From contig CAVXEB010000004.1 in NCBI GenBank assembly GCA_963760735.1, positions 806,001-870,000 on the forward strand: 64,000 nucleotides of DNA, written 5' to 3'. Shown piece by piece: positions 41,576 through 49,244 of this stretch (within the stretch, counting starts at the first letter, position 1; each line of letters starts with the position of its first letter). This DNA is from CF-46 sp963760735 (lineage in GTDB: Bacteria; Chloroflexota; Limnocylindria; Limnocylindrales; CSP1-4). Made by a program: the position numbers and the translations under genes. Below the pieces are notes generated by a model. The model searched no databases and was not told the DNA's origin. It saw only the letters and a program-made list of their open reading frames with translations.

Positions 41576-42096
41576 GACCGGACGGCCCGGCGAGCCGGGC
41601 GGTCGTGGCTGTGTGGAGCGGGCTCGCGACCCGCGTCGAGCTCCGCGCGGTGACCGAGCAGGTGCTCGCGACGGCCCTCGGCGTCCGCGATCATCGCGGC
41701 GAGGCGATCCGCCTTCCCCTGGAGCGACGCGATCTGGCGTTCGACCCGGGCGAGCGCGTCATCGACGATCGCGCGACGCTCAGCCGCATCGCTCGTCGTC
41801 CGGAATCGTGCCCGGTTCCGGGCTCGAGCGGCCTCGTCCTCGAGCATCTGGCTGATCTCGGCCAGGCTGAAGCCGGCCTCGTCGCGGAGGTCCTTGATGA
41901 ACTGCAACCGCTCGACGTCGTCTTCGTCGTAGAGACGGTAGTCGCCGTCGCTGCGGGCAGCGGGCGTCAACAGCCCGAGCTCCTCGTAGTAGCGGATGGT
42001 CCGCGCGGTCAGGCCGAGCGTCGCGGCGACCTCCTGGATCCGGAGGAGGCGGGCTGGCGTCTGGGGCGAACTGGTTGGGTCGTCGAGGTGGCTCAC
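41572..42096 (-). CDS. MerR-family transcriptional regulator
   Basis: 174-residue regulator: winged helix-turn-helix (RIQEVAATLGLTARTIRYYE, about residues 19-38; YRLYDEDDVERLQFIKDLR) followed by a coiled-coil dimerisation helix (about 85-150) and a short polar, His-containing tail with no clear Cys metal motif, so a drug- or redox-type effector is more likely than a metal. It starts at GTG 42096, 8 bases after TATCCT. A MerR-type dyad lies immediately upstream. It overlaps the MFS gene by 4 bases; the operon is probably autoregulated. Confidence 0.9.
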   Translation of the reverse strand: MSHLDDPTSSPQTPARLLRIQEVAATLGLTARTIRYYEELGLLTPAARSDGDYRLYDEDDVERLQFIKDLRDEAGFSLAEISQMLEDEAARARNRARFRTTSDAAERRAIVDDALARVERQIASLQGKADRLAAMIADAEGRREHLLGHRAELDAGREPAPHSHDRPARRAVRS

Positions 42097-42104
42097 GGCC
42101 GTTC

Positions 42105-42110
42105 AGGATA
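42105..42110 (-). promoter_or_regulatory. -10 box TATCCT for merR-MFS operon
   Basis: TATCCT on the minus strand, 8 bases, then GTG 42096; no Shine-Dalgarno, leaderless type. Confidence 0.6.
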
Positions 42111-42114
42111 CCCG

Positions 42115-42136
42115 ACCTTGCCGTTTACGTAAAGGT
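42115..42136. promoter_or_regulatory. MerR-type operator dyad
   Basis: The dyad ACCTT-N12-AAGGT (minus-strand reading) lies 4 bases upstream of the -10 box. Position and shape match operators of MerR-family activators, which sit between -35 and -10 with a long spacer; the -35 itself is weak. Confidence 0.6.
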
Positions 42137-42253
42137 TAGCCTTACGGTCCAACAGCTCGGGAACGGTCACCGACGGCCGAAGCGACATGGGATGTCGAGC
42201 GGCCGCTCCGGCGGTGGTTGAACCACCAGGCCATCCCGGGACGCCATACCAGT

Positions 42254-42271
42254 TGGTGACGGTCGTCACCA
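42254..42271. repeat. 18-bp palindrome between divergent operons
   Basis: TGGTGAC-GGTC-GTCACCA is a perfect 7-bp inverted repeat with a 4-base centre in the 284-base gap between merR and the clan-CD-like gene. It may be a regulator site for the rightward gene. A shorter repeat, GGTGGT-TGA-ACCACC, lies upstream of it. Confidence 0.4.
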
Positions 42272-42380
42272 TGAACCGCGAGTGAACCTCTGACGAACGC
42301 GGAGCGAATGACTTGTTGGTATGGTCGAGCTCCGCCAAGAGGGCTATCGTCGAGCGACCAAAACATCGATGGACGGCGTG

Positions 42381-44141
42381 ATGAAGGTTCGGCGCACGTG
42401 GCGTTTCTGGCTCGTCGCCGCGCTGGGTCTGCTCCTGGTCGGGGCAGGCCCGGTCGCAGCGCGGACGGACACGGCCCGCTCCGGCCCGAAGGTCGTCATC
42501 ATCGTCGGTCCCGTGGGTGCAACGACGCCTTACTACCGACGCCTCGCGGACGAGACCGCGGCGGCCGCGTCGAAGCTCACCCCGAACGTCGTCAAGGTCT
42601 ACTCGCCCGACGCGACCTGGGAGCGAGTCAAGGCCGCGCTCGAGGACGCGTCGATCGTCGTCTACCTCGGGCACGGCAACGGCTGGCCGAGCATCTACCG
42701 ACCCGCCCTCTACCCGCCGACCCAGAACGGCTTCGGGTTGAACCCGCACGCCGGGGCGGCCGACGCGCACCAGTACTTCGGTGAGGCGAAGATCGGGTCC
42801 GAGATCCACCTCGCGCCCAACGCCGTCGTCGTCTTCAGCCACCTCTGCTACGCCAGCGGCAACACGGAGCCGGGTCTCGCCGAGGGCACGCTCGACCAGG
42901 CCCAGCAGCGGGTCGACAACTACGCCGCGGGCTTCTTCAGGGCCGGCGCGGGCGCCGTCATCGCCGATGCCTATCTGGCCCCGACCTACTACGTGAAGTC
43001 CGTCCTGACGGGACGCTCGACGGTCGACTCGATCTGGCGCCGGGCGCCGAACCGGAACGATCACTTCCTGACGTTCAAGAGCGTCCGGACGAAGGGCGCG
43101 ATCGCCTCGATGGATCCCGACAACGAGTCGTCGGGGTTCCACCGCTCGCTGGTGATCAAGTCGGAGCTGTCGAGCCGTCAGGTCATCGACAACGGGCTCA
43201 CGCACCCGGTCATCGTCCAGCCGGCGCTCGAGCCATCGCTCGTCGGACTCGGGGTGACGTTCGGCGCACCCGATCTGACGACTCCGCCGACGGCCGGCTC
43301 CTCGACGCGACTCGTCCTGCCGATCGCCGCCGACGCGGTCGGCCTGCTGCCGAAGAAGCTGATGGTCGGGACGCGGTGGGACCGCCTCGACAGCCCCGTG
43401 GCGGACCCGCTCGCGCCGGCGGCGAGCCCGGCACCGTCGGCCCCGGCTGCCCAGCCCCAGGCGTCACCGAGCCCCGCGGCAAACGACCCGGGAACGACCG
43501 CGACGCCGAGTGCCAGCCTGCCCGATCTCGTCGCGCCCGAAGTTCCGGGCCAGGTCGTGGCACCGGTGGCGGCGAAGCTCGTCAAGGGCAGCGGGCTGAG
43601 CGTGCCGGTCCGCGTCCCCGCGGCGCCCGGCCTCTACCGCCTCGTGGCGACGCTCCACCAGTCGGACGGCCTGGCATTCGACGCGGCCACGCAGACCCTC
43701 CTTCCGGCGCTCGTCGTCCGGGTGACCGGGCCGCGCGCCGCCGTCTACGCTGCGCCGCTTGCCGCGACCGCCCGGGCGGGCCAGCCGTTCTCGCTGAAGG
43801 TCGCGGTGTCGAACCTTGGCAGCACGGCGTGGGGACACCCCGCGTCACGTCCGGCGGTCGGCGAGGCCGAGCTCCAGCCCGCGTCGCGAGCGACGCTCCT
43901 TGCCCGCTGGGTCGGGCTGAGCGCCTATCTCCCGGCCGGCAGCCTCCCAGTGGGGACGGCGAGCTCGATCCTGCCGGCCGGCCTCGCGCCGGGTGCCACG
44001 GCGACCGCGCAGTTCAACCTCACGGCGCCACCGGCACCGGGTGAGTACCTGATCGTCCTCGACGTGCTGGACCCGGTCGCGGGCTCGCTCGCCGCACTCG
44101 GCGTCCCACCGGGCGTCGTCCGGGTGACCGTCGGCCTCTGA
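42381..44141 (+). CDS. Secreted protein with caspase/gingipain-like (clan CD) peptidase region
   Basis: 586-residue secreted protein. Signal peptide: basic MKVRRTWRFW, hydrophobic core to about residue 28, cleavage near PVAA. Residues 35-300 look like a clan CD cysteine peptidase fold: VVYLGHGNGW with candidate catalytic His98, and VVVFSHLCYASGN with candidate Cys156, each after a hydrophobic strand as in gingipain/clostripain/caspase relatives. Then a Pro/Ala/Ser linker (about 355-400) and a beta-sandwich-like C-terminal region. It could be a peptidase or an inactive relative. Start chosen as ATG 42381 for the signal peptide; ATG 42369 and 42321 are in frame. The upstream promoter is unclear; TATCGT is at 42345. 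Confidence 0.7.
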   Translation: MKVRRTWRFWLVAALGLLLVGAGPVAARTDTARSGPKVVIIVGPVGATTPYYRRLADETAAAASKLTPNVVKVYSPDATWERVKAALEDASIVVYLGHGNGWPSIYRPALYPPTQNGFGLNPHAGAADAHQYFGEAKIGSEIHLAPNAVVVFSHLCYASGNTEPGLAEGTLDQAQQRVDNYAAGFFRAGAGAVIADAYLAPTYYVKSVLTGRSTVDSIWRRAPNRNDHFLTFKSVRTKGAIASMDPDNESSGFHRSLVIKSELSSRQVIDNGLTHPVIVQPALEPSLVGLGVTFGAPDLTTPPTAGSSTRLVLPIAADAVGLLPKKLMVGTRWDRLDSPVADPLAPAASPAPSAPAAQPQASPSPAANDPGTTATPSASLPDLVAPEVPGQVVAPVAAKLVKGSGLSVPVRVPAAPGLYRLVATLHQSDGLAFDAATQTLLPALVVRVTGPRAAVYAAPLAATARAGQPFSLKVAVSNLGSTAWGHPASRPAVGEAELQPASRATLLARWVGLSAYLPAGSLPVGTASSILPAGLAPGATATAQFNLTAPPAPGEYLIVLDVLDPVAGSLAALGVPPGVVRVTVGL

Positions 44142-44169
44142 CCTCGGGGCGCCTGACGTCTCCTCCGGG

Positions 44170-44175
44170 TACGCT
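44170..44175 (+). promoter_or_regulatory. Leaderless -10 box TACGCT for papain-like gene
   Basis: TACGCT, 7 bases, then ATG 44183; no Shine-Dalgarno. Confidence 0.6.
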
Positions 44176-44182
44176 GCGGGCC

Positions 44183-44854
44183 ATGGACGTCCGCACGATC
44201 GAGGGGTTCCTCCCGAGCACCCACGGGTTCCACTTCGCCAACGCATGGCCGCACGGGCCGACCGTGAAGCTCGGCCCGCTCGACCCGCGGATCGTCGGGA
44301 TCGGCGACGCGGCCGACGGGCTGTGCGGCGGGATGGTCTACACCGCGGCCGACCTGTTCCAGGCCGGTGTCGCGGTGCCGGCCGATCGCGAGCCGTTCGC
44401 GAACGGCTCGCCGCGGTTTCGGGCGATCGTCCGGCGCCAGGTCGAGTCGCTCGCCTGGCTCACCGTGCCGGTCCGCTACTGGTGGCGCTCGGCCGTCGGG
44501 GGCTCGTTCGGCGGAGACCGGGCGAAGCAGGCGCTCGAGCGCGAGTGGCCGAGGGCCAGGGCCGAGCTGGACGCGGGACGGCTGGTCCTGATCGGGCTGA
44601 TCCGGGTCGCGTCACTGGATCCGCGTGCATTGACGATGAACCACCAGGTGATGGCGTGGGGCTACGCTGAGGACGGGCGGGGGGTGACCCTGAACCTGTA
44701 CGACCCGAACTGGCCGGACCGCGACGACGTGACGATCACGATCCACCTCGACCCGGCGCTCCGCCCGACGGGCATGACCCAGTCGACCGGCGAGCCACTC
44801 CTGGGCTGGTTCGTCCTCCCGTACGCCCCGGCGGAGCCGCGCACCTGGCGCTGA
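44183..44854 (+). CDS. Papain-like/C39-like fold protein, unknown role
   Basis: 223-residue protein with the order of a papain-like cysteine peptidase: Cys48 in DGLCGGMVYTAADLF at the head of a helix, His154 in MNHQVMAWGY, and an Asp/Asn (residues 174-176) in NLYDPNWP, which would complete a triad. No signal peptide is visible, so it seems cytoplasmic or exported by another route. It lies 41 bases after the clan-CD-like gene but has its own leaderless promoter. Peptidase, transglutaminase or amidase activity are all possible; there is no close named family that I recognise. Confidence 0.6.
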   Translation: MDVRTIEGFLPSTHGFHFANAWPHGPTVKLGPLDPRIVGIGDAADGLCGGMVYTAADLFQAGVAVPADREPFANGSPRFRAIVRRQVESLAWLTVPVRYWWRSAVGGSFGGDRAKQALEREWPRARAELDAGRLVLIGLIRVASLDPRALTMNHQVMAWGYAEDGRGVTLNLYDPNWPDRDDVTITIHLDPALRPTGMTQSTGEPLLGWFVLPYAPAEPRTWR

Positions 44855-44869
44855 CCGCGCCGCCGGCCC

Positions 44870-45220
44870 TCAGCCGGGTTCCTCGTCCGAGCTCGCGTCC
44901 TTCGTCCATCCGATGTGCTTGCGCAGCCAGCCGACCGACGCGAGGTGATAGGACGCCACCTCGTCGTAGGGCGCAAGTCCCTCGACCTCGGCCTGCGAGA
45001 GCTTCGTCCGGATCTCGTCGCTGGTCAGGGCCGTCACGTCGCCTGACGGGATCATCACGTCCCGCTTCCTGCCCGAGAGGCTGACCCGGATCCCGTGGAA
45101 GATGTCCTCGGAATCGGATCCCAGCATCTCCCGGACCGTGCCGATGCGCGCCCCGTCGGCGGCCGCCACCGGTGTGCCATAGACCACGCCACGCCAGCCA
45201 ATCGGATCGGATTCGGTCAC
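44870..45220 (-). CDS. PRC-barrel/DUF2171-like small protein
   Basis: 116-residue protein. Residues about 10-65 resemble a PRC-barrel: GTPVAAADGARIGTVREML, then SGRKRDVMIPSGDVTAL, the pattern of short beta-strands seen in DUF2171 and related proteins. The C-terminal half is a helical EIRTKLSQAEVEGLAPYDEV region ending in an acidic tail. Start GTG 45220 has GGAGAG about 5 bases upstream. It follows ligD by 74 bases on the same strand, so it may be the last gene of the ku-ligD unit. Function unknown. Confidence 0.6.
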   Translation of the reverse strand: MTESDPIGWRGVVYGTPVAAADGARIGTVREMLGSDSEDIFHGIRVSLSGRKRDVMIPSGDVTALTSDEIRTKLSQAEVEGLAPYDEVASYHLASVGWLRKHIGWTKDASSDEEPG

Positions 45221-45294
45221 GGAGCTCTCCAGTCGGGTCGAATCGTCGTCGTCGGTCCCAGCGTAGCGCCCGTGCTCGCCGTGCGTTCCAGCCC

Positions 45295-48084
45295 TCAGCC
45301 GAGCGGCGGCAGCTCCTGGGCGTCGGTCTGGGCGGCCGCGAACCGGTCGCCGACCTGCTCGACCCGCTCGACGATCGTCCGGACCGTCCACCGGTCGGGC
45401 CGCAGCTCGGGGTCCTCGAGCTCGTCCCAGTCGATCGGCGCCGACACCGGCGCCCCGTCGGCGGGCCGGACGGCGTACGGCGCGACGAGCGTCTTGATCG
45501 GCTGGTTCTGGGTGTAGTCGAGCCGGGCCTTGCCGCCCCGCGACCCCTTCGCCCACTCCCACGACACGAGATCGGGCACCGTCGCCCCGATCGCCCGGCT
45601 GAGCCCTTCCACCCAATCGCTCGTGTCGCTGAACGTGTACTTCGGCTCGATCGGGATCCAGACCTGGATGCCGCGTTTGCCGGTCGTCTTCGGGTAGCCG
45701 CGGACCCCGAGGTGCTCGAGGGCCGTCCGGTACAACCGGGCCAGGACGAGGGTCTCCTCCCAGGTCGTCTTCGTGCCGGGGTCGATGTCGATCAGCGCAA
45801 AGGTCGGCCGCGACGGGTCCTCGAGGCGAGCCGTCCAGCCGTGGATCTCGAACGCGGCCTGGTTGCCGAGCCAGCACATCGTCGCGACCCGGTCGGCGAT
45901 CAGGTGCTCGTTGGCCTCGCGAGCGTCGACCCCGACCTCGCGCCAGCGACGAAGCCACGTCGGCGCGCTCGACGGGATGTCCTTCTGCCAGAAGCCCATG
46001 CTGCCCGCACCGTTCGGGAACCGCTGGAGGTTGAGGGGCCGCTCGGCGAGATGGACGAGGACCGTCGGGGCGATCCGGGCGAAGTAGCGGACCAGCTCCC
46101 GCTTCGTGACCGGCTCGCCCGACGGGTCGGCCGGATGCGGCCCGAACAGGACCTTGTCGAGGTTCGTGAGCTTCAGGTCCTCGCCGCGCTCGCCGCCGAC
46201 GTGCCAGGTCCCCTCCCCCGTCATCGACGCGAGGGCTTCGATCTCCGCGGGCGTCGCGGTCCACGGCAGTCCGCCTGGCCCCACCGGTGGCGTGGTCGCG
46301 GTTGCGGTCGCGGATCGGCTGGCCGAACGCTTGGGCACGGGTAAATCCTGGACCGGATCCGTGGATTCGGCAGGATCGGGGGCCTCGGCCTCGGCCTCGG
46401 CGACCGCCCGGGCCGACGACACGGCCTCCTCGCGGGCCACGAGCCGCGGGTCACGACCCACCTCGATGCCCTTGAACGACGTCTGTCGGACGTGGCCGTC
46501 GCGGGTCCAGCCGCCGATCTCGGCGCGGATGACGAGCTCCGGCCGGATCCAGGTCACGCCGTTGAGGTCGCCGCCCCAGCGGCCGCGGTAGTCGCGCGGC
46601 GGCGGCGGGTCGAACGGTGGCGCGTCGGCGGAGAGCGGCTCCATCGCGCCGAGCAGCCGCTTCCGGGTGGCTGCCGTGAACCCGGACCCGACCTTGCCGG
46701 CGAACCGCAGCCTGCCGTCCTCGTAGACGCCGACGGCAACCGCGCCCAGGTCGCGGGCGTTGCCCTCGCCCGGCGTCCAGCCGCCGACGACGAGCTCCTG
46801 CTCCGGCCGGATCTTCAGCTTCAGCCAGGCCGGCGTCCGGCGACCCGGCTCGTAGCGCGAGCGCCGGAGCTTCGCGACGACCCCTTCGAGGCCACGCTCG
46901 CGGGCCGCCTCCATGAACGCCTCGCCATCGCCGACGACGTGCGCGGCGTAGCGGACCCGCGTGGTCTCGCGGAGGACCGACCGGAGGAGCCGCTTGCGAT
47001 CCTCGAGGGGGACGCCGAGGAGCGACCGACCGTCGAGATGGAGAAGGTCGAACACCTGGTAGACGAGCGGCCCCGTGGCCGCCGGCGGGCCGGCCCCGTT
47101 CCCGCCCCGGCCCGACCCGGTCCGCCGCTCGCTGATCCGCTCCTGGAGCAGCGAGAAGTCCGGTCGCCCCTCGTCGTCGAGGGCGACGACCTCGCCGTCG
47201 ACGATCGCCTCGTTCGCGTCGATCCAGGTCGGCGGCGAGAGGAGCTTCGGGAAGTACGTCTCGGCGTCCTTCAGGTTGCGGGTCCAGAGCTTGACCTTGC
47301 CGTCCCGGACGACGGCCTCGACCCGGTAGCCGTCCCACTTGATCTCGTACAGCCAGTCGGGGTCACTGAAGGCCTTCGTGGCGAGCGTCGCCGCCATCGG
47401 CTCGATCCGATCCGGCATGGCCTTGTCGCGGGCGCCGGTCAGGTCGATCTCCGCGACGGCGGCCGGCTGCTCGCTCACCCAGATCGCGTCGCGGTTCGCC
47501 TTCACCTCGTCATTGGTCCGGCCGGTCTTCACGCTCTGCGGGTGGCCCTCCGCGTCCCAGCCCGTCTCGGCATCGGCGTCACGCTTCTTGATCAGGAGCC
47601 ACTGCTCGCTGTCGTCCTCGAACGCGGTCGTCGGCGCGCTGCCCGGCCGGCGGCTCGTCCGCACGATCGTGAACCGGCCGCGGACCTTCGTGCCGTGGAG
47701 GACGAATTTCAGCTCGCCGTTCTCGACGGCGGCCCGCGGATCGGGCGTCTCGGCCTCCGGCTCCCACGTTCCCCAGTCCCAGACGATCACGTCACCCGCG
47801 CCGTACTGGCGCGTCGGGATCACGCCCTCGAAGTCGAAGTACTCGATCGGGTGGTCCTCGACGTGGACCGCCATCCTCCGGACCGCGGAATCGAGCGTCG
47901 GACCCTTGGGAACGGCCCAGCTGACGAGGACGCCGTCGATCTCGAGCCGGAAGTCGTAGTGGAGGCGGGTCGCCCGGTGGCGCTGGACGACGAACCGCCC
48001 GGTCCCGGAGGGCGGAGTCGTCGCCCCGGCGGGCTCCGGCGTCTTCGCGAAGTCGCGCTTGCGGCGGTAGTGCTCGAGCGGCAT
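45295..48084 (-). CDS. ligD: ATP-dependent DNA ligase D (PE-Lig-Pol)
   Basis: 929-residue NHEJ ligase. Order: 3'-phosphoesterase domain (about 25-190; HYDFRLEIDG, DHPIEYFDFEG), ATP-dependent ligase domain (about 225-540; catalytic Lys249 in YEIKWDGYR, VDGEVVALD, GLEGVVAK), a variable Ala/Pro linker, and primase/polymerase domain (about 650-925; GFWQKDIPSSAP, metal ligands in LIDIDPG, KTTGKRGIQVW). This PE-Lig-Pol order is that of Pseudomonas LigD; mycobacteria have Pol first. ATG 48084 lies 103 bases after ku; CAGACT ends 8 bases upstream, so a second promoter is possible. With Ku it joins double-strand breaks. Confidence 0.96.
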   Translation of the reverse strand: MPLEHYRRKRDFAKTPEPAGATTPPSGTGRFVVQRHRATRLHYDFRLEIDGVLVSWAVPKGPTLDSAVRRMAVHVEDHPIEYFDFEGVIPTRQYGAGDVIVWDWGTWEPEAETPDPRAAVENGELKFVLHGTKVRGRFTIVRTSRRPGSAPTTAFEDDSEQWLLIKKRDADAETGWDAEGHPQSVKTGRTNDEVKANRDAIWVSEQPAAVAEIDLTGARDKAMPDRIEPMAATLATKAFSDPDWLYEIKWDGYRVEAVVRDGKVKLWTRNLKDAETYFPKLLSPPTWIDANEAIVDGEVVALDDEGRPDFSLLQERISERRTGSGRGGNGAGPPAATGPLVYQVFDLLHLDGRSLLGVPLEDRKRLLRSVLRETTRVRYAAHVVGDGEAFMEAARERGLEGVVAKLRRSRYEPGRRTPAWLKLKIRPEQELVVGGWTPGEGNARDLGAVAVGVYEDGRLRFAGKVGSGFTAATRKRLLGAMEPLSADAPPFDPPPPRDYRGRWGGDLNGVTWIRPELVIRAEIGGWTRDGHVRQTSFKGIEVGRDPRLVAREEAVSSARAVAEAEAEAPDPAESTDPVQDLPVPKRSASRSATATATTPPVGPGGLPWTATPAEIEALASMTGEGTWHVGGERGEDLKLTNLDKVLFGPHPADPSGEPVTKRELVRYFARIAPTVLVHLAERPLNLQRFPNGAGSMGFWQKDIPSSAPTWLRRWREVGVDAREANEHLIADRVATMCWLGNQAAFEIHGWTARLEDPSRPTFALIDIDPGTKTTWEETLVLARLYRTALEHLGVRGYPKTTGKRGIQVWIPIEPKYTFSDTSDWVEGLSRAIGATVPDLVSWEWAKGSRGGKARLDYTQNQPIKTLVAPYAVRPADGAPVSAPIDWDELEDPELRPDRWTVRTIVERVEQVGDRFAAAQTDAQELPPLG

Positions 48085-48187
48085 CGCGGATCAGTCTGGC
48101 GCGTCGCGGCGTCGGCGGCAGCGGACCGGCAACGCGCCGCCCAGCCGCCCGGCCCGGCGATGGCCGTGGTCCCCGGAGGCGCGACCG

Positions 48188-49129
48188 TCAGGCGGTCTTG
48201 CGCTTCCGCTTCGCGGGCGCCGCGGTCTCGGCCTCGTCGTCGTCGGCCGCCGCCTTGCCGCGGGCGGTTGCCTTCGCCGGCTCGGCCTTCTCCTCGCGCG
48301 CCTTCTTCGCCTCGGCGACGCTGACCGGCTGGTCGCCGGCGCGAGCCGCCTTGGCCGCGTTCACCGACGCCTCCAGGGCGGCCATGAGGTCGACGAGCTT
48401 GCCGCCCTCCTCGACCGGCTCCGGCGCCTTGACCTCATGGCCCTCGATCTTCGACTCGATGACCTGCATCAGGGCGTCGCGATACTCGTCCTTGTAGGCG
48501 GTCGCGTCGAACTCGCCGGTCATCGCCGACACGAGCTGGCGGGCCATCGCGAGCTCCGCGGGCTTGAACTCGAACTCCTCGTCGGGCAGATCGAGCTCCT
48601 TGGTCGAGCGGATCTCGTCGGGCCAGTGGAGCGTCGTGAGGAGCATCGTGTCACCGAACGGGTCGAGCGAGGCGAGCGCCTCGCGATCCTTGATCACGAC
48701 CTTGCAGATCGCGGTCAGGCCCTCCTCCTGGAGGACCGACCGGAGCAGGTAGAACGGCTTGCGCCCGATCTTGTCCGGCTCGATGTAATACGCCTGCTTC
48801 ACGAAACGGGTGTTCGTGTCCTCGTCGTCGGCCTTCGTGAACTGCTCGATCTCGATCGACCGGACCGTCTTGAGCGGGACCTTCTCGAGGTCTTCGTCCG
48901 TGATGACGACGTACTCACCGGGCGCGTATTCGTAGCCCTTGACCGTGTCGGCCCGCGAGATCGGCTCGTCCTCGACCGGGCACCACGTCTTCATCTGGAT
49001 CCGCGAGAGATCCTTCTCGTGAAGCATGTTGAAGCGGATCGTGTAGTCGGACTCTGTCGCTACATAGAGCTTGACCGGGATGGTCACCAGGCCGAACTGG
49101 ATGGCCCCCTTCCACATCGCGCGCGCCAC
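48188..49129 (-). CDS. ku: DNA end-binding protein Ku
   Basis: 313-residue bacterial Ku. Seen: WKGAIQFGLVTIPVKLY at the N-terminus, the ring-forming core (FNMLHEKDLSRIQ, EPDKIGRKPFYLLR, LTTLHWPDEIR), and a C-terminal extension rich in Lys, Ala and Glu ending in KRKRKTA that probably binds DNA. It forms a homodimeric ring on broken ends and recruits LigD, encoded next. I chose GTG 49129 because GAGGA lies 7 bases upstream and the protein then begins VARAMWKG as in the family. A possible -10 TATCAT is at 49199-49194. Confidence 0.96.
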   Translation of the reverse strand: MARAMWKGAIQFGLVTIPVKLYVATESDYTIRFNMLHEKDLSRIQMKTWCPVEDEPISRADTVKGYEYAPGEYVVITDEDLEKVPLKTVRSIEIEQFTKADDEDTNTRFVKQAYYIEPDKIGRKPFYLLRSVLQEEGLTAICKVVIKDREALASLDPFGDTMLLTTLHWPDEIRSTKELDLPDEEFEFKPAELAMARQLVSAMTGEFDATAYKDEYRDALMQVIESKIEGHEVKAPEPVEEGGKLVDLMAALEASVNAAKAARAGDQPVSVAEAKKAREEKAEPAKATARGKAAADDDEAETAAPAKRKRKTA

Positions 49130-49244
49130 GGCAGGTCCTCGTGCGGTCGATCGAGCAGCAGGTCGGCCCGCCGGCGGGCACGACCGGTTCCGCATGATAT
49201 CGCGGGGCTGCAAGCCGCCCGCCTCAAGGAGACGGGCGTGGATG

